This document shows, one piece after another, positions 1-9,244 of a DNA stretch of 64,000 bases. The stretch is from Leptolyngbya boryana PCC 6306 (lineage in GTDB: Bacteria > Cyanobacteriota > Cyanobacteriia > Leptolyngbyales > Leptolyngbyaceae). The notes beneath the pieces were generated by a model. It saw only the letters and a program-made list of their open reading frames with translations. It had not been told where the DNA came from and ran no database searches. The position numbers were made by a program, and so were the translations under genes. How positions within the stretch are numbered: the stretch's first letter is position 1; the number at the start of each line of letters is the position of its first letter. The DNA is taken from the NCBI RefSeq assembly GCF_000353285.1, contig NZ_KB731324.1:4978577-5042576 (forward strand). Reading direction: 5' to 3'.

Positions 1-1079
1 ATCCATTCAGCAAGCTGTTTCTGTTGGCGATCGAGACTGCGGGTATGCTGCTGAACGCTTTCAAATTGCTCTTGCAAATGGCTCAAATGCCCATTGAGCA
101 TGGTTTCCATTTCGGTATGCATATCTTTGAGATTTGCACTTTCTTCTAACCGCGCTTCGAGTTGAGCGACGGTATTCTGCAACTGCTCAAGATTGATATT
201 GCTCCCAGGCGAAGCCGGATGTCCGGTTGTCATCCAAGACGATAAAGTTTCCATCTGCTTTCGCATAATGGTATTTACCGATCGCATCGGAACGACTGTT
301 TGCTCTAAAGCTTGATGTTGATGGCGGATTTTTTCAATTTCTGCCATCAGCTTTGCCATATCTCGCCGAGATACCAAATCTCCAACAATTTTGACGAGTC
401 CATCTACTTCTTGCTTTAAAGCAGTCGCATCAAAAGGCGAGGGCAAGCTATTCAACCGCCGATGAATTTGATGAATTTCATCTTGCATCAGCCGCGGAAT
501 TACTTGCTTCTGACTGGTCGAAACCTCGCTGAGTTTCGACGCTAATTGCTCCACTTCGGTGCGTAATTCGGCAATCTCACTTTCGGCACTTTCGACGCGA
601 TTTGTGGTCACTAACCGATTCAAATACTGCGAAACGGTTGCCATCGATTCTGCTAGCTGAGAGTACTTCGTCTTCAGGTACTCTAATTCTTTTTCAAGCT
701 GTTCATGATCCCGACTTTCGATCGCGCTCAATCGGCTGGAGACATTGTGCTGTAATTGAGCGATCGCGTTATCGTGCCGCTGCTGAATTGTTTTGCGAAC
801 GCTGGCGAGATCAACAAAGGTGGGCAGTGTTCGCACTTGCTGATCTAAAGCTTTGATATCATCGGAGAAGCGCTGGTCAAGATGAGCAATGTTACGATTT
901 GCCGCGTTTAGGGTTTCTTTATCAAGACGACGGCGATTTGCAACGTTCAAAAGTAACAGAAAAGACACGGGAGCAGCAGTGAACGCTAATTGTTGAGATG
1001 CGATCGATGCGATCGCTCCAACTCCTGAGCCAACTAACGTTAAGGATTCAGCTAGGTTCAACCATTTTCCGTTCTTCAT
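1..1079 (-). CDS. Membrane-anchored coiled-coil protein, partial (C-terminus outside window)
   Basis: The frame is open from an ATG at 1079 down to base 1 without a stop, so only the N-terminal 359 residues or so are visible. The N-terminus (about residues 5-45) has one or two hydrophobic segments rich in Ala, Val and Leu, ending at an Asn-Arg-Arg-Arg stop-transfer-like cluster. The rest is strongly charged and rich in Gln, Glu and Leu with heptad-like spacing, as in a long coiled coil. I do not recognise a named family. It is divergent from the phosphatase gene that starts about 105 bases away, so the two may share a promoter region. A structural or scaffold role at the membrane is inference only. 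Confidence 0.7.
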   Translation of the reverse strand, partial: MKNGKWLNLAESLTLVGSGVGAIASIASQQLAFTAAPVSFLLLLNVANRRRLDKETLNAANRNIAHLDQRFSDDIKALDQQVRTLPTFVDLASVRKTIQQRHDNAIAQLQHNVSSRLSAIESRDHEQLEKELEYLKTKYSQLAESMATVSQYLNRLVTTNRVESAESEIAELRTEVEQLASKLSEVSTSQKQVIPRLMQDEIHQIHRRLNSLPSPFDATALKQEVDGLVKIVGDLVSRRDMAKLMAEIEKIRHQHQALEQTVVPMRSVNTIMRKQMETLSSWMTTGHPASPGSNINLEQLQNTVAQLEARLEESANLKDMHTEMETMLNGHLSHLQEQFESVQQHTRSLDRQQKQLAEW

Positions 1080-1183
1080 TGTTTTCGCCCCTGAACAAAT
1101 CACTGAGTAATTAAAAGCACATCTTGATATTGTTCTCTACAGTCGCATCTTCGACGAATCAGGAAATTGATTACAAAATTCTT

Positions 1184-1945
1184 ATGGCACTTAAGGCTCT
1201 AATTTTTGACGTGGACGGAACGCTGGCTGACACCGAACGGGATGGACATCGCATTGCGTTCAATCGTGCCTTCGCGGATTTTGGCTTGGATTGGAATTGG
1301 TCGATCGACCTGTATCACGATCTGCTCGAAGTTGCAGGAGGCAAAGAGCGCATTCAGCATTATGTGAAAACGTATGATGTGAAAACTTTTGGTGCAAAAT
1401 CTCCTGAAACGGATCTAAAAGCGTTTGCGGCACAGCTTCATGCGGCGAAGACTGGGCATTATCAAACCCTAGTCAAAGAAGGGTTGATTCCATTACGTCC
1501 CGGTGTCCAGCGCTTGATTCAAGAGGCAAAAGACGCAGGCGTGAGATTAGCGATCGCGACAACGAGCCAATTTGAGAATGTGATTGCCCTGCTCGAAACA
1601 ACGCTTGCGCCCGATAGCCCGAATTGGTTTGAAGTGATTGCAGCAGGAGACATTGTGCCTCAGAAGAAGCCTGCACCCGATATTTATCTGTATGCGTTGG
1701 AGCAATTAAATTTAGAGCCTGAAGACTGTATTGCGATCGAAGATTCCTATCCAGGACTGCAAGCTGCCCTGCAAGCCAATCTCAAAACGGTGATCACAAT
1801 GAACGATTACACCCGCCAACACGATTTTTCTGGGGCTGCGCTCGTCGTTGATCAATTGGGAGAACCGGATCAGCCTTGTTCTCTCATTTCTGGAAGCGTG
1901 GACAAGTTCTCCTACTTATCTCTAAAGACTCTCCAAGCGATTTAG
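1184..1945 (+). CDS. HAD-superfamily hydrolase, CbbY-like phosphatase
   Basis: This is a 253-residue sugar-phosphate phosphatase of the haloacid dehalogenase superfamily. The nucleophile motif is DVDGT with Asp9 and Asp11, followed by Ala-Asp-Thr-Glu as in CbbY and beta-phosphoglucomutase-like members. A Thr-Thr-Ser motif II lies near residue 126, then a Lys-Lys-Pro-Ala-Pro-Asp motif III, and IEDSYPG supplies the Mg-binding acidic residues. CbbY enzymes degrade xylulose-1,5-bisphosphate, a Rubisco inhibitor, which would suit a cyanobacterium, but the substrate here is inferred. An upstream in-frame start exists at 1124. I chose the ATG at 1184 because family homology begins there (MALKALIFDVDGT). 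The stop codon lies inside the 5' arm of a strong hairpin. Confidence 0.88.
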   Translation: MALKALIFDVDGTLADTERDGHRIAFNRAFADFGLDWNWSIDLYHDLLEVAGGKERIQHYVKTYDVKTFGAKSPETDLKAFAAQLHAAKTGHYQTLVKEGLIPLRPGVQRLIQEAKDAGVRLAIATTSQFENVIALLETTLAPDSPNWFEVIAAGDIVPQKKPAPDIYLYALEQLNLEPEDCIAIEDSYPGLQAALQANLKTVITMNDYTRQHDFSGAALVVDQLGEPDQPCSLISGSVDKFSYLSLKTLQAI

Positions 1946-1983
1946 CACTCCAACGGATTGAAGCAGTGGGAGTGCTAAATCGC
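1937..1983. terminator. Bidirectional terminator-like hairpin between convergent genes
   Basis: A perfect 15-bp stem (1937-1951 with 1969-1983) has a 17-nt loop. It contains the stop codon of the phosphatase gene (1943-1945) and ends 10 bases from the stop of the convergent M48 gene. Downstream on the plus strand there is only a short TTTT at 1989-1992, so it may act by stem strength or by blocking convergent transcription. Confidence 0.6.
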
Positions 1984-1992
1984 TGGTTGCTT

Positions 1993-2850
1993 TTACCAGT
2001 TTCGCCAGCCGCCGATCGCGGGTTTTTCTGACCGTTCACTGATTAACTTCTGATACTCTTGCGAACTCGCCCAGCGATCGATTTCCCGTGCTCGCAAAAC
2101 TGGAACCGGATGCGATAGTTGCGCCGTCTGCAACTGCTTTAACATCTCTCCAATCTCCGTCTTGCTCACCTCGTCGTAAGCCCGCGCTTGAGCGATAAAG
2201 GCATCGAGATTCAACTGACTCGCCAACTTGGGCGATCCTCCCGTCAGCTTCATCATCACCGACATCGTAATTCTCGGATCTTGAGTCGCAAGCAAGGCTG
2301 CACGATCGCAAGTAAACTCCGCACAGCGCACCCAATTCATAATCTGCGCTTGCAATCCTTGGGTCAAAACGCCTCCCATCGGCAACTGACCTGCCGCCAA
2401 AATCAGCAGATTTGCCAACGTCAAATAAACGCTGTGATCGCACTTCAAATGCCCTAATTCATGTGCGATCACGGCTTGAATCTCTTCAAGTGTGAGCAGA
2501 TCAATCAGCGATGTGTGCATCACAATAAACGGTTGCTTCCCTCTCATCGCGAAGGTATAAGCATTCGGTACAGGATGTTGACGCACATAAAGCTGCGGCA
2601 CGTCTAAATCTAAAACTTTACAAGCTTCAACCAAAAGCTGGTGCAACTCAGGGAGTTGCTGCTCGCTCACCAAAATGCTGGAGGCAATATTTTCAAGATA
2701 AAAAAATTGTTCCGCCACATTCCCCAACAGAGCGCGAATTGCCAGATCCAATCCGGGCAACTGTTTCAACGCTTGGGTCGCCTCTAAATCTAGAGGGTGA
2801 CGGAACTGATCAGCTTTTAGCCCAATCAGGGCTGACTTTGAGAATGACAT
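1993..2850 (-). CDS. M48-family zinc metalloprotease
   Basis: This 285-residue protein carries the zinc-protease motif HELGH (His130, Glu131 and His134 from the ATG at 2850). Downstream is a Cys-Ala-Glu-Phe-Thr-Cys-Asp-Arg-Ala stretch that supplies the third zinc ligand Glu, as in M48 (HtpX/Ste24-like) peptidases. The Pro-Asn-Ala-Tyr-Thr-Phe and substrate-strand residues before the HExxH are also family-typical. No convincing N-terminal membrane helix is visible, unlike HtpX, so this is probably a soluble or peripheral M48 member of unknown substrate. A TTG start at 2874 would add eight residues; the ATG at 2850 is preferred. It runs in the same direction as murA, about 50 bases downstream of it. 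Confidence 0.85.
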   Translation of the reverse strand: MSFSKSALIGLKADQFRHPLDLEATQALKQLPGLDLAIRALLGNVAEQFFYLENIASSILVSEQQLPELHQLLVEACKVLDLDVPQLYVRQHPVPNAYTFAMRGKQPFIVMHTSLIDLLTLEEIQAVIAHELGHLKCDHSVYLTLANLLILAAGQLPMGGVLTQGLQAQIMNWVRCAEFTCDRAALLATQDPRITMSVMMKLTGGSPKLASQLNLDAFIAQARAYDEVSKTEIGEMLKQLQTAQLSHPVPVLRAREIDRWASSQEYQKLISERSEKPAIGGWRNW

Positions 2851-2900
2851 GTTCAGGCGTACAGAATCTCTCAAAGCCAGTATAACGAAAACGCCTGAAC

Positions 2901-4283
2901 TTAGAGGGCAGCTTTCATCGGAGCGCTGACAACTGAGGTATCGAGCGCACGCTGGATTTTTGCACCCAGTCCTCGCAGTTTCGCCTCAATGTTGTCATAC
3001 CCACGATCGAGGTGATTCAACCCTTTTACAGTCGTCATGCCATTCGCTGCCAAGCCCGCAATCACTAAGGCGGCAGAAGCTCTCAGATCTGTACCTTGGA
3101 CAGGCGCACCAGACAGTTGAGGCACACCGCGCACGATCGCAATATTGCCTTTTAAGCGAATATCTGCGCCCATGCGATTCAGTTCTGCCACATGCTGAAG
3201 CCGATTCTCAAACAGCGTCTCTGTAATCATGCTGTCTCCCTCGGCTAAGGTCAGCAATGACATAAACGGAGCTTGCAGATCTGTAGGAAATCCAGGGAAA
3301 GGCAAGGTTTCAATATCCGTACCCCGGAAAGTTTTGGCAGGCAACACTCGAACACAATCGGGAGCATCAATTGCCACATGAATTCCGATTTCGCTGAGTT
3401 TCGCGATCGCTGCACTCAAATGATCCGGCACAACAGGAGATAAGCTAATTTCCGATCGCGTAATTGCACCCGCCATCAAAAACGTTCCCGCTTCAATCCG
3501 ATCCGGGACAACCGAATAATCAATTTCGTGCAATTTGGGAACGCCGTTGATCACAATCCGATTAGTTCCTGCACCTTGAATCTTTGCACCCATCGCATTA
3601 CAGAAATTCGCCAAATCGACGACTTCCGGCTCTTGAGCGGCATTTTCAATAATTGTTTCGCCTTCTGCTAAGGTCGCTGCCATCATGATATTCTCGGTTG
3701 CACCCACGCTTGGGAAATCGAGATAAATCCGTGCGCCTGTCAAGCGTTTGCGATTTCCACGCACGTACGCATTGACAACCCCATGTTCGATGATGACTTC
3801 TGCACCTAGGGCTTGTAAGCCTTTTACGTGCAAATCAACGGGACGATCGCCGATCGAGCATCCACCCGGCAACGGCACTTGAGCAACGCCTAAACGCGCC
3901 AGCAAGGGACCAATGACAAAGAAGCTTGCCCGGAGTTTGCTAACGATTTCGTAAGGCGCTTTGGATTGGTTAATATCAGAGGCATCCAAATCAAGAATGC
4001 CAGCTTCTTGATCGTGGAGTACTTTAACGCCCAAGGCTGACAAGATCTCGCCAATGCGAGTGATATCGAGCAGCGAAGGGACATTTCGTAACCGACAAGT
4101 TCCTGAGCAAAGAATCGACCCAGCCATGAGGACAAGGGCGGAATTTTTAGCCCCGCTGATCTTGACGTGTCCACTCAGGGGTTGTTGTCCCCAAATGTGT
4201 AGTACAGAGTGACTTTCTTCAGGTGAAGAATCTTGAGACAAATTGGGCGCGAGAGTAATGGGTCTGTCCTCCTGGGTCGGCAT
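2901..4283 (-). CDS. murA: UDP-N-acetylglucosamine 1-carboxyvinyltransferase MurA
   Basis: MurA transfers enolpyruvate from PEP to UDP-GlcNAc, the first committed step of peptidoglycan synthesis in the cytoplasm. The 460-residue protein shows the family start motif [10 protein letters not shown], the catalytic-loop Cys (about residue 141) in [13 protein letters not shown], and the C-terminal motifs [13 protein letters not shown] and [13 protein letters not shown]. This length is slightly above the usual 420 or so because of a roughly 35-residue polar N-terminal extension before [16 protein letters not shown]. The catalytic Cys means it should be fosfomycin-sensitive, as in most bacteria (family knowledge). 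It is followed at about 50 bases by the M48 protease gene, a possible two-gene unit. Confidence 0.96.
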   Translation of the reverse strand: MPTQEDRPITLAPNLSQDSSPEESHSVLHIWGQQPLSGHVKISGAKNSALVLMAGSILCSGTCRLRNVPSLLDITRIGEILSALGVKVLHDQEAGILDLDASDINQSKAPYEIVSKLRASFFVIGPLLARLGVAQVPLPGGCSIGDRPVDLHVKGLQALGAEVIIEHGVVNAYVRGNRKRLTGARIYLDFPSVGATENIMMAATLAEGETIIENAAQEPEVVDLANFCNAMGAKIQGAGTNRIVINGVPKLHEIDYSVVPDRIEAGTFLMAGAITRSEISLSPVVPDHLSAAIAKLSEIGIHVAIDAPDCVRVLPAKTFRGTDIETLPFPGFPTDLQAPFMSLLTLAEGDSMITETLFENRLQHVAELNRMGADIRLKGNIAIVRGVPQLSGAPVQGTDLRASAALVIAGLAANGMTTVKGLNHLDRGYDNIEAKLRGLGAKIQRALDTSVVSAPMKAAL

Positions 4284-4479
4284 GTTGAAATTTACGCTAA
4301 GATTTGGGACTTCAAAGTTGGTTTAGATTCTACCGGAAAGCAGGAAATTGTCCAGCATCACTCTGCACTGCCCGGCATTCCACGTCGCCCGTTTTGCGTA
4401 AACTCAGAAAAAATCAATTTCCAAAAAGATTGACAATTTCAATGCAATCCACGATACTTGGAGATCGCGACCGATAAAT

Positions 4480-4563
4480 GCGGGACTGGCGGAATTGGTA
4501 GACGCGCTAGATTCAGGTTCTAGTGTTCGCAAGGACTTCCGGGTTCAAGTCCCGGGTTCCGCA
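4480..4563 (+). tRNA. tRNA-Leu (anticodon CAG)
   Basis: A complete 84-nt class II tRNA. The acceptor stem GCGGGAC pairs with GTTCCGC (one G-U). The anticodon stem CTAGA/TCTAG encloses the loop TTCAGGT with anticodon CAG. A variable arm typical of tRNA-Leu follows, then the T arm CCGGG-TTCAAGT-CCCGG and discriminator A at 4563. CCA is not encoded. A strong intrinsic terminator begins 9 bases downstream. Confidence 0.95.
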
Positions 4564-4571
4564 TCTAAGAT

Positions 4572-4606
4572 AAGTGGGCTGCTCTCTTCGGAGGCAGCCC
4601 ACTTTT
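4572..4606 (+). terminator. Intrinsic terminator of tRNA-Leu
   Basis: An 11-bp perfect stem (4572-4582 with 4594-4604) with loop TCTCTTCGGAG ends in TTTT. It directly follows the tRNA. Confidence 0.88.
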
Positions 4607-4711
4607 GATATCATCCCAAGAATTTAATCTCCGGCAAATTACGGGAAATTGATCAATATATACTTATCAATTCACTGGAGTCTATGGATGAAATTTAATC
4701 GATCGAGCAGT

Positions 4712-5374
4712 CTATAACTGCCCCGAAATCGGTTGACAGGTATTACTTCCCATCGGCGATCGTACGGGAATCGGCTCGTCTCGTTGCAAGATCTGATTAT
4801 CTGTCCCTAAAGCCCGGACATCGCAGATACCCGTTGCTCCAGATCCGACCAGCAGTAGCATTCCATTCGTGCCTGTATCTCGGAGAACCTTACCGTTATC
4901 AAAGACAACCTCGACGGCTGCAACATCGGGAGAAAAAATTTCACCATAGAACACCGTATGGCGCTCTTTAACGTTGGGATGAGTCCGTCCGACGTGGTAT
5001 CGAATCAGTTTTTGCTGTTTTCCAGCAGTGGGTTTGTCAGGATTCTGATTGAAGGAACTGCCTGTCGATTTTAGGCTCCATTCCATGCCATTGCGTTTGA
5101 CCACTCGATAACTGAGGGCAGGCTGAACTGAAGCTTCTTTTTGCAACGATTTGGCTTCACTCGGACAATTTCCACGCGACAAAGCTACAATGCCTTTTTC
5201 CCATTTTCGCACCGTCAAGACCTGAAAATCCTTTGCTTCAGCTTTGGATGAGCCAGGACAACTAAATGGGCGACGTAGCATTTCTTCAGGCGTTGCAGCC
5301 ACGATCGAGACTGTGTATCCAACGGTTCCAAGACAAATCAGACCCACTATGCCCATCAGCCAGCGACGATTCAT
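4712..5374 (-). CDS. Hypothetical secreted or membrane-anchored protein
   Basis: The 220-residue product begins with Arg-Arg, then a hydrophobic segment (about residues 7-26), and a plausible signal cleavage after an Ala-Ala-Thr stretch. The mature part holds few cysteines and Gly/Asp-rich beta-like segments. I recognise no named domain. An AAGGA ribosome-binding site precedes the ATG. It lies downstream of, and in the same direction as, mdh (about 106 bases), but the spacing and different role argue for separate transcription. Confidence 0.65.
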   Translation of the reverse strand: MNRRWLMGIVGLICLGTVGYTVSIVAATPEEMLRRPFSCPGSSKAEAKDFQVLTVRKWEKGIVALSRGNCPSEAKSLQKEASVQPALSYRVVKRNGMEWSLKSTGSSFNQNPDKPTAGKQQKLIRYHVGRTHPNVKERHTVFYGEIFSPDVAAVEVVFDNGKVLRDTGTNGMLLLVGSGATGICDVRALGTDNQILQRDEPIPVRSPMGSNTCQPISGQL

Positions 5375-5480
5375 GTTCTTCGGTTCCTTGCGGTGACAAA
5401 AAGTTGATGAATTTCCTTTCGATAGTTTGCACTGTTTCTAAATGTTCAGACTCCCCCTACAGCGGGGTTTTTCAGCATGG

Positions 5481-6449
5481 TTACACTGTAGCTGCTAAAA
5501 GTTGATTTGCACGATCAATATTTTCTCGAATCGATTTTGCTGAAGTATGAAGTGCTGTTAACTCAGACTCTGTGAGATTGAGTTCGATGATTTTCTCGAT
5601 GCCACCGCATCCTAATCGGCAAGGAACCCCAATGAAGACCTCGTTCAGTCCATATTCTCCTTGAAGGTACGCGGCGATCGGTAACAGGCGAGATTTGTTG
5701 TACAAAATTGCTTCAACCATCGCACAAGCTGAAGATGCAGGTGCGTAGAATGCGCTTCCGGTCTGCATTAACTCAACGATTTCTGCACCGCCATTACGGG
5801 TGCGTTCGATGAGTTTGTCGATCGTGGTTTCGGGTAAAAGTTCTGTAATTGGAATTCCATTGACAGTCGAATATCGAGGCAATGGAACCATGAGATCGCC
5901 ATGCCCGCCTAGGACGGTGGCATTAATGTCTGACACTGAGACATTCAGTTCCATTGCGATAAAGGTTTGAAACCGAGCGGAATCGAGAACGCCTGCCATA
6001 CCCATGACTTGATGAGGGGGCAGTTCGCTCACTGCCCAAGCGAGATGCGTCATGACATCTAGTGGGTTTGTGACGACGATGATGACGGCATGAGGAGAAT
6101 GTGCGATCGCTTGTTTCACTACATCGCGCACGATTTTGGCATTGGTTAAAAGCAAATCGTCTCGGCTCATACCGGGCTTGCGCGGCAGTCCGGCTGTAAT
6201 CACAATGACATCGGAATTCGCTGTGTCGAGATAGTCGTTGGTTCCAAAAATGTGGCGATCGTGCCGTTCTACCCCGCGCGCTTCCATCAAATCGAGCGCT
6301 AATCCCTGCGGACGACCCCGAACTACATCAAGTAGGACAACATCTGCTAAATTTTTCTCTGCAACTCGCTGAGCTAATGCACTCCCAACATTGCCTGAGC
6401 CAACGATCGAAACGCGGAATTGGGAGCAGGTTGGAAAAGAAGAAGACAT
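5481..6449 (-). CDS. mdh: Malate dehydrogenase (NAD-dependent, LDH-like type)
   Basis: It interconverts malate and oxaloacetate with NAD in the cytoplasm. The 322-residue protein has the Rossmann motif GSGNVGSA (about residues 17-24), the specificity loop [14 protein letters not shown] (the first Arg selects malate over lactate), and the catalytic-His motif [11 protein letters not shown]. It is of normal length for this family. The ATG at 6449 is followed by a short Ser-rich leader before the first beta strand. Its 5' end is about 88 bases downstream of ndhO on the same strand. Lactate dehydrogenase is less likely because of the Arg in the specificity loop. Confidence 0.94.
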   Translation of the reverse strand: MSSSFPTCSQFRVSIVGSGNVGSALAQRVAEKNLADVVLLDVVRGRPQGLALDLMEARGVERHDRHIFGTNDYLDTANSDVIVITAGLPRKPGMSRDDLLLTNAKIVRDVVKQAIAHSPHAVIIVVTNPLDVMTHLAWAVSELPPHQVMGMAGVLDSARFQTFIAMELNVSVSDINATVLGGHGDLMVPLPRYSTVNGIPITELLPETTIDKLIERTRNGGAEIVELMQTGSAFYAPASSACAMVEAILYNKSRLLPIAAYLQGEYGLNEVFIGVPCRLGCGGIEKIIELNLTESELTALHTSAKSIRENIDRANQLLAATV

Positions 6450-6537
6450 GAAAATTGCCGCCAGTGCTTCTTGATTTCATCTTAGCGCTGTCGATCAAGA
6501 AACTAGCGGCACAATTGGAATCCTTTAAGAATCGCGC

Positions 6538-6753
6538 CTATTTGAAGGATTCAAGCTGGTCTTGACGCAGCCAAATATTGGGAGTGGGAACTTTGCCAAA
6601 TTTGACAAAGGCATAATCGCCCTTCAAATCGACGACTTCACCCTGGGTTTCAAAGATATAGCTAGGGAAGCGCGGATCGCTTGCTTTTGCTTCGACGCTG
6701 TTTTCTAACTTCTCACGCACAACGCGTACCATCTCGCCTTTCTTAATTGGCAT
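6538..6753 (-). CDS. ndhO: NAD(P)H-quinone oxidoreductase subunit O (NdhO)
   Basis: A 71-residue small subunit of the NDH-1 complex of thylakoid membranes, which supports cyclic electron flow and respiration. It begins [19 protein letters not shown] and contains the SH3-like stretch ending [16 protein letters not shown], both characteristic of cyanobacterial and chloroplast NdhO. A GAGG-containing ribosome-binding site lies about 8 bases before the ATG. It is divergent from the large cytochrome gene. This gene is one of the clearest markers that the window is cyanobacterial. Confidence 0.95.
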   Translation of the reverse strand: MPIKKGEMVRVVREKLENSVEAKASDPRFPSYIFETQGEVVDLKGDYAFVKFGKVPTPNIWLRQDQLESFK

Positions 6754-6957
6754 ACCTTACCTCAGTGTTCTCTAACTGATCATTATGTTGCAAAAGCTGA
6801 ATTGATTATGATGCAAGTTTGTAAGGATTTCCATAGAGAACCTTCGTATTCATCAAGTCGTTTTTTGTATAGAGCCGTCTCCCGCTTTAGGTAGACGAAT
6901 TCTTACCGAGAAAATTTTTAGTTTTACGGGAGGTCATTCGCACGATCGAGGTCATGC

Positions 6958-9027
6958 ATGAGTTCATCGAACAAGCTAGAGCCAGTCGAATCTTCTCCAG
7001 AATCTTCTCTTGAGTCACACCCGAAACGATTGCCAGTTCGCGCGATCGCGCTATTGCTAAGTTTGATCTTTTTTGGCTTTCTGGGGTATCAGGCTGAGCT
7101 TGTCTTACCGATGCGAACTCCAAATCTCAGCAGTACTTACACTCCAGTGACTCAAGCGCCGCCCAGTAGTCTCGGTTCCTACGATGTCTTGGGTCACGTG
7201 GTCAGCGCATCCGATGCGGAACAACTGCTGCAAACTGAAGCTGGAAAAGAACAACTCTCACCAGAACAAGGTGCAGTCGAGATTAATCAAGACTTGCTGA
7301 CGCTCGGACGAGATAGCTTTTATCGCGAAACCTTTGGCAATGAGCGCTTTCTGACCGATGTAGTAGGAGCGTTGGATGGACCAATTAATTTAGCAAGTAT
7401 TACAAAAGCGATCGTCAAACTCGCAGGACAACCCACCACGAATTTACAAGTTGCAGTTGATCGAGATGTCACTCTCGGTGGGCGAGAATTCAAAGCAGGA
7501 ACCTTGTTGAATACTGGGTTAGATATTCCGGCTCGATCACTTTTACCGCTCGGAATGCGGACTGAATTATCTCAAGGTAAAGTCCGAGTTGGAATTACCT
7601 GTGCGTTTTGTCATGCAGCAGTCGATCGTCAAACAGGCAAAATTCTAGAAGGTGCGCCTAACAATGATTTGGACACGGGGCTAATTCTGGCATCTGCATC
7701 GAATTCAGCCGCGATGTTCCGACATACAGGGATCAATCCGACTCAATTGCAATTCGGCGATCGACGTTACATTGATGCCCAAGGCAACGAAGCTCAGCTA
7801 CCCGATGCGAAAGCAGTAGAAGATGCGGTAGATGCAGATTTTCTCAGTTGGGCACCCGGTAACTTCGACTCAACGGGAACCATGACGAATAATCCTTCTC
7901 AAAATCCTTCGTCTTATACATTTGAGGCTTATCCTTACGGTTGGAGCGGACACTCAGCGATCGGCTGGTTTCACGGACTTACAACGCTCAATAGCAATGT
8001 TCATGCAACCAATTCTGATACGACGACTGGAGCAGATGGGAGTCAGGCATCACTTGGGATTGATAAAGAAACTTATCTCGGCATTCTGCTGCAAAATGCT
8101 TCAAATCCGAAATTTCGTCTACCCGATGGTGTGAATCCGGCTGAATTTTTCGATCAAATTGATCCAACTCCCGGCGAACCTGCAATCAATGAAGTGATTC
8201 GGATGCCTGGTTATCCGAAAGGCTCACCATTTATGTTAGATGGCTTAATGGCAAGTTCTCCAGGGTTGCCTGTAGGTCAACAACTGAATGCGATGTCTGC
8301 TTGGCAAAATACCTTAGCTCCACCTCCCTACTCTGAAGCTCAAAATTTACAGCAGTTGCAGCAAGGCGCAAAAGTCTTCGATCGAGCAGGCTGTGCAGAA
8401 TGTCACAGTGGACGCACGTTTACGAATCACCACGTCATTTCGCAGCAAGAAGTCAAAACTCAGCCTTCGCGCGCGCCTGCTTTGAAAGTCTTTGCCAAAA
8501 GCTTCGTTGCACCTAAAACGTATCCCAATGGGGAATCCGTTCCCCTGCCTGAGAATCCATCTATTTTGCCTGTTCCAACGGATATTACGCCAAAGTCTGA
8601 TCAACAAAGAGCGTTTGCGCTGAATGATTCATCTGGAGGGTATAAAGTTCCTAGCTTGATTGGCTTAGCAGTCACTGCTCCTTATCTGCATGATGGTGGA
8701 GTCGCAGCGAGTTCAGAAGCATTGCAGCCTGACGTGACCGGAGCTTATCAAATTACTCAAGCTGATCAAATTGGGATGGCAGGAACATTGATGCAGCATG
8801 TTTTGCCTGATCCAGCGGCAAGCTTGCGGATGTTAGTCGATCGCAATTTACGCAAACCGATGATTGAGGCAAATCGGGCAAATGCTGATTTAGTGCGATC
8901 GAACATAGATGGTAGTGGACATGAGTATTGGATTGATCAAGCTGCGGGATTCACCCCAGAGGAGCAGACTGCTGCGATTGAGTTCATGCTTTCGTTAGAT
9001 GATGATCCCCAAGTCCTTCTTAACTGA
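6958..9027 (+). CDS. Large membrane-anchored di-haem c-type cytochrome (peroxidase/MauG/RoxA-like architecture)
   Basis: The 689-residue product has a short cytoplasmic N-terminus, one hydrophobic helix (about residues 29-45), then an exported domain with two haem-binding motifs: CAFCH near residue 215 and CAECH near 479. The C-terminal stretch GYKVPSLIGLAVTAPYLHDGG matches the signature of di-haem cytochrome c peroxidases, where a conserved Pro-Tyr-x-His follows the second haem domain. It is about twice the length of a classical peroxidase (around 340). The size and two-haem layout resemble RoxA-type oxygenases, but the activity cannot be told from sequence. The ATG at 6958 follows GAGG. It is divergent from ndhO and appears to be a single gene. 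Confidence 0.8.
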   Translation: MSSSNKLEPVESSPESSLESHPKRLPVRAIALLLSLIFFGFLGYQAELVLPMRTPNLSSTYTPVTQAPPSSLGSYDVLGHVVSASDAEQLLQTEAGKEQLSPEQGAVEINQDLLTLGRDSFYRETFGNERFLTDVVGALDGPINLASITKAIVKLAGQPTTNLQVAVDRDVTLGGREFKAGTLLNTGLDIPARSLLPLGMRTELSQGKVRVGITCAFCHAAVDRQTGKILEGAPNNDLDTGLILASASNSAAMFRHTGINPTQLQFGDRRYIDAQGNEAQLPDAKAVEDAVDADFLSWAPGNFDSTGTMTNNPSQNPSSYTFEAYPYGWSGHSAIGWFHGLTTLNSNVHATNSDTTTGADGSQASLGIDKETYLGILLQNASNPKFRLPDGVNPAEFFDQIDPTPGEPAINEVIRMPGYPKGSPFMLDGLMASSPGLPVGQQLNAMSAWQNTLAPPPYSEAQNLQQLQQGAKVFDRAGCAECHSGRTFTNHHVISQQEVKTQPSRAPALKVFAKSFVAPKTYPNGESVPLPENPSILPVPTDITPKSDQQRAFALNDSSGGYKVPSLIGLAVTAPYLHDGGVAASSEALQPDVTGAYQITQADQIGMAGTLMQHVLPDPAASLRMLVDRNLRKPMIEANRANADLVRSNIDGSGHEYWIDQAAGFTPEEQTAAIEFMLSLDDDPQVLLN

Positions 9028-9244
9028 TGAGAATTCGATGCACCTCAAGTCAATTGGTTTAGTCCTAATCTTTCATTAGCAAGAGGAACGGTCTATTTTC
9101 GCTCGTTACAGTAAGCCTGCAAGAGTGGTTGAAACGCATCCACCGTGTCCTCGCTCTGTTTTATTCCGGGGGCGGGTGAATGCAAGGAACGATACGTTTC
9201 AAAAATCCTCTGAAATTCATCCTAATCCCGTTTCTCCTAACATT

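Noticed and set aside
5451..5472. CCCC/GGGG hairpin followed by T run on the plus strand
   Set aside because: The stem is only 4 bp and no plus-strand gene lies upstream.
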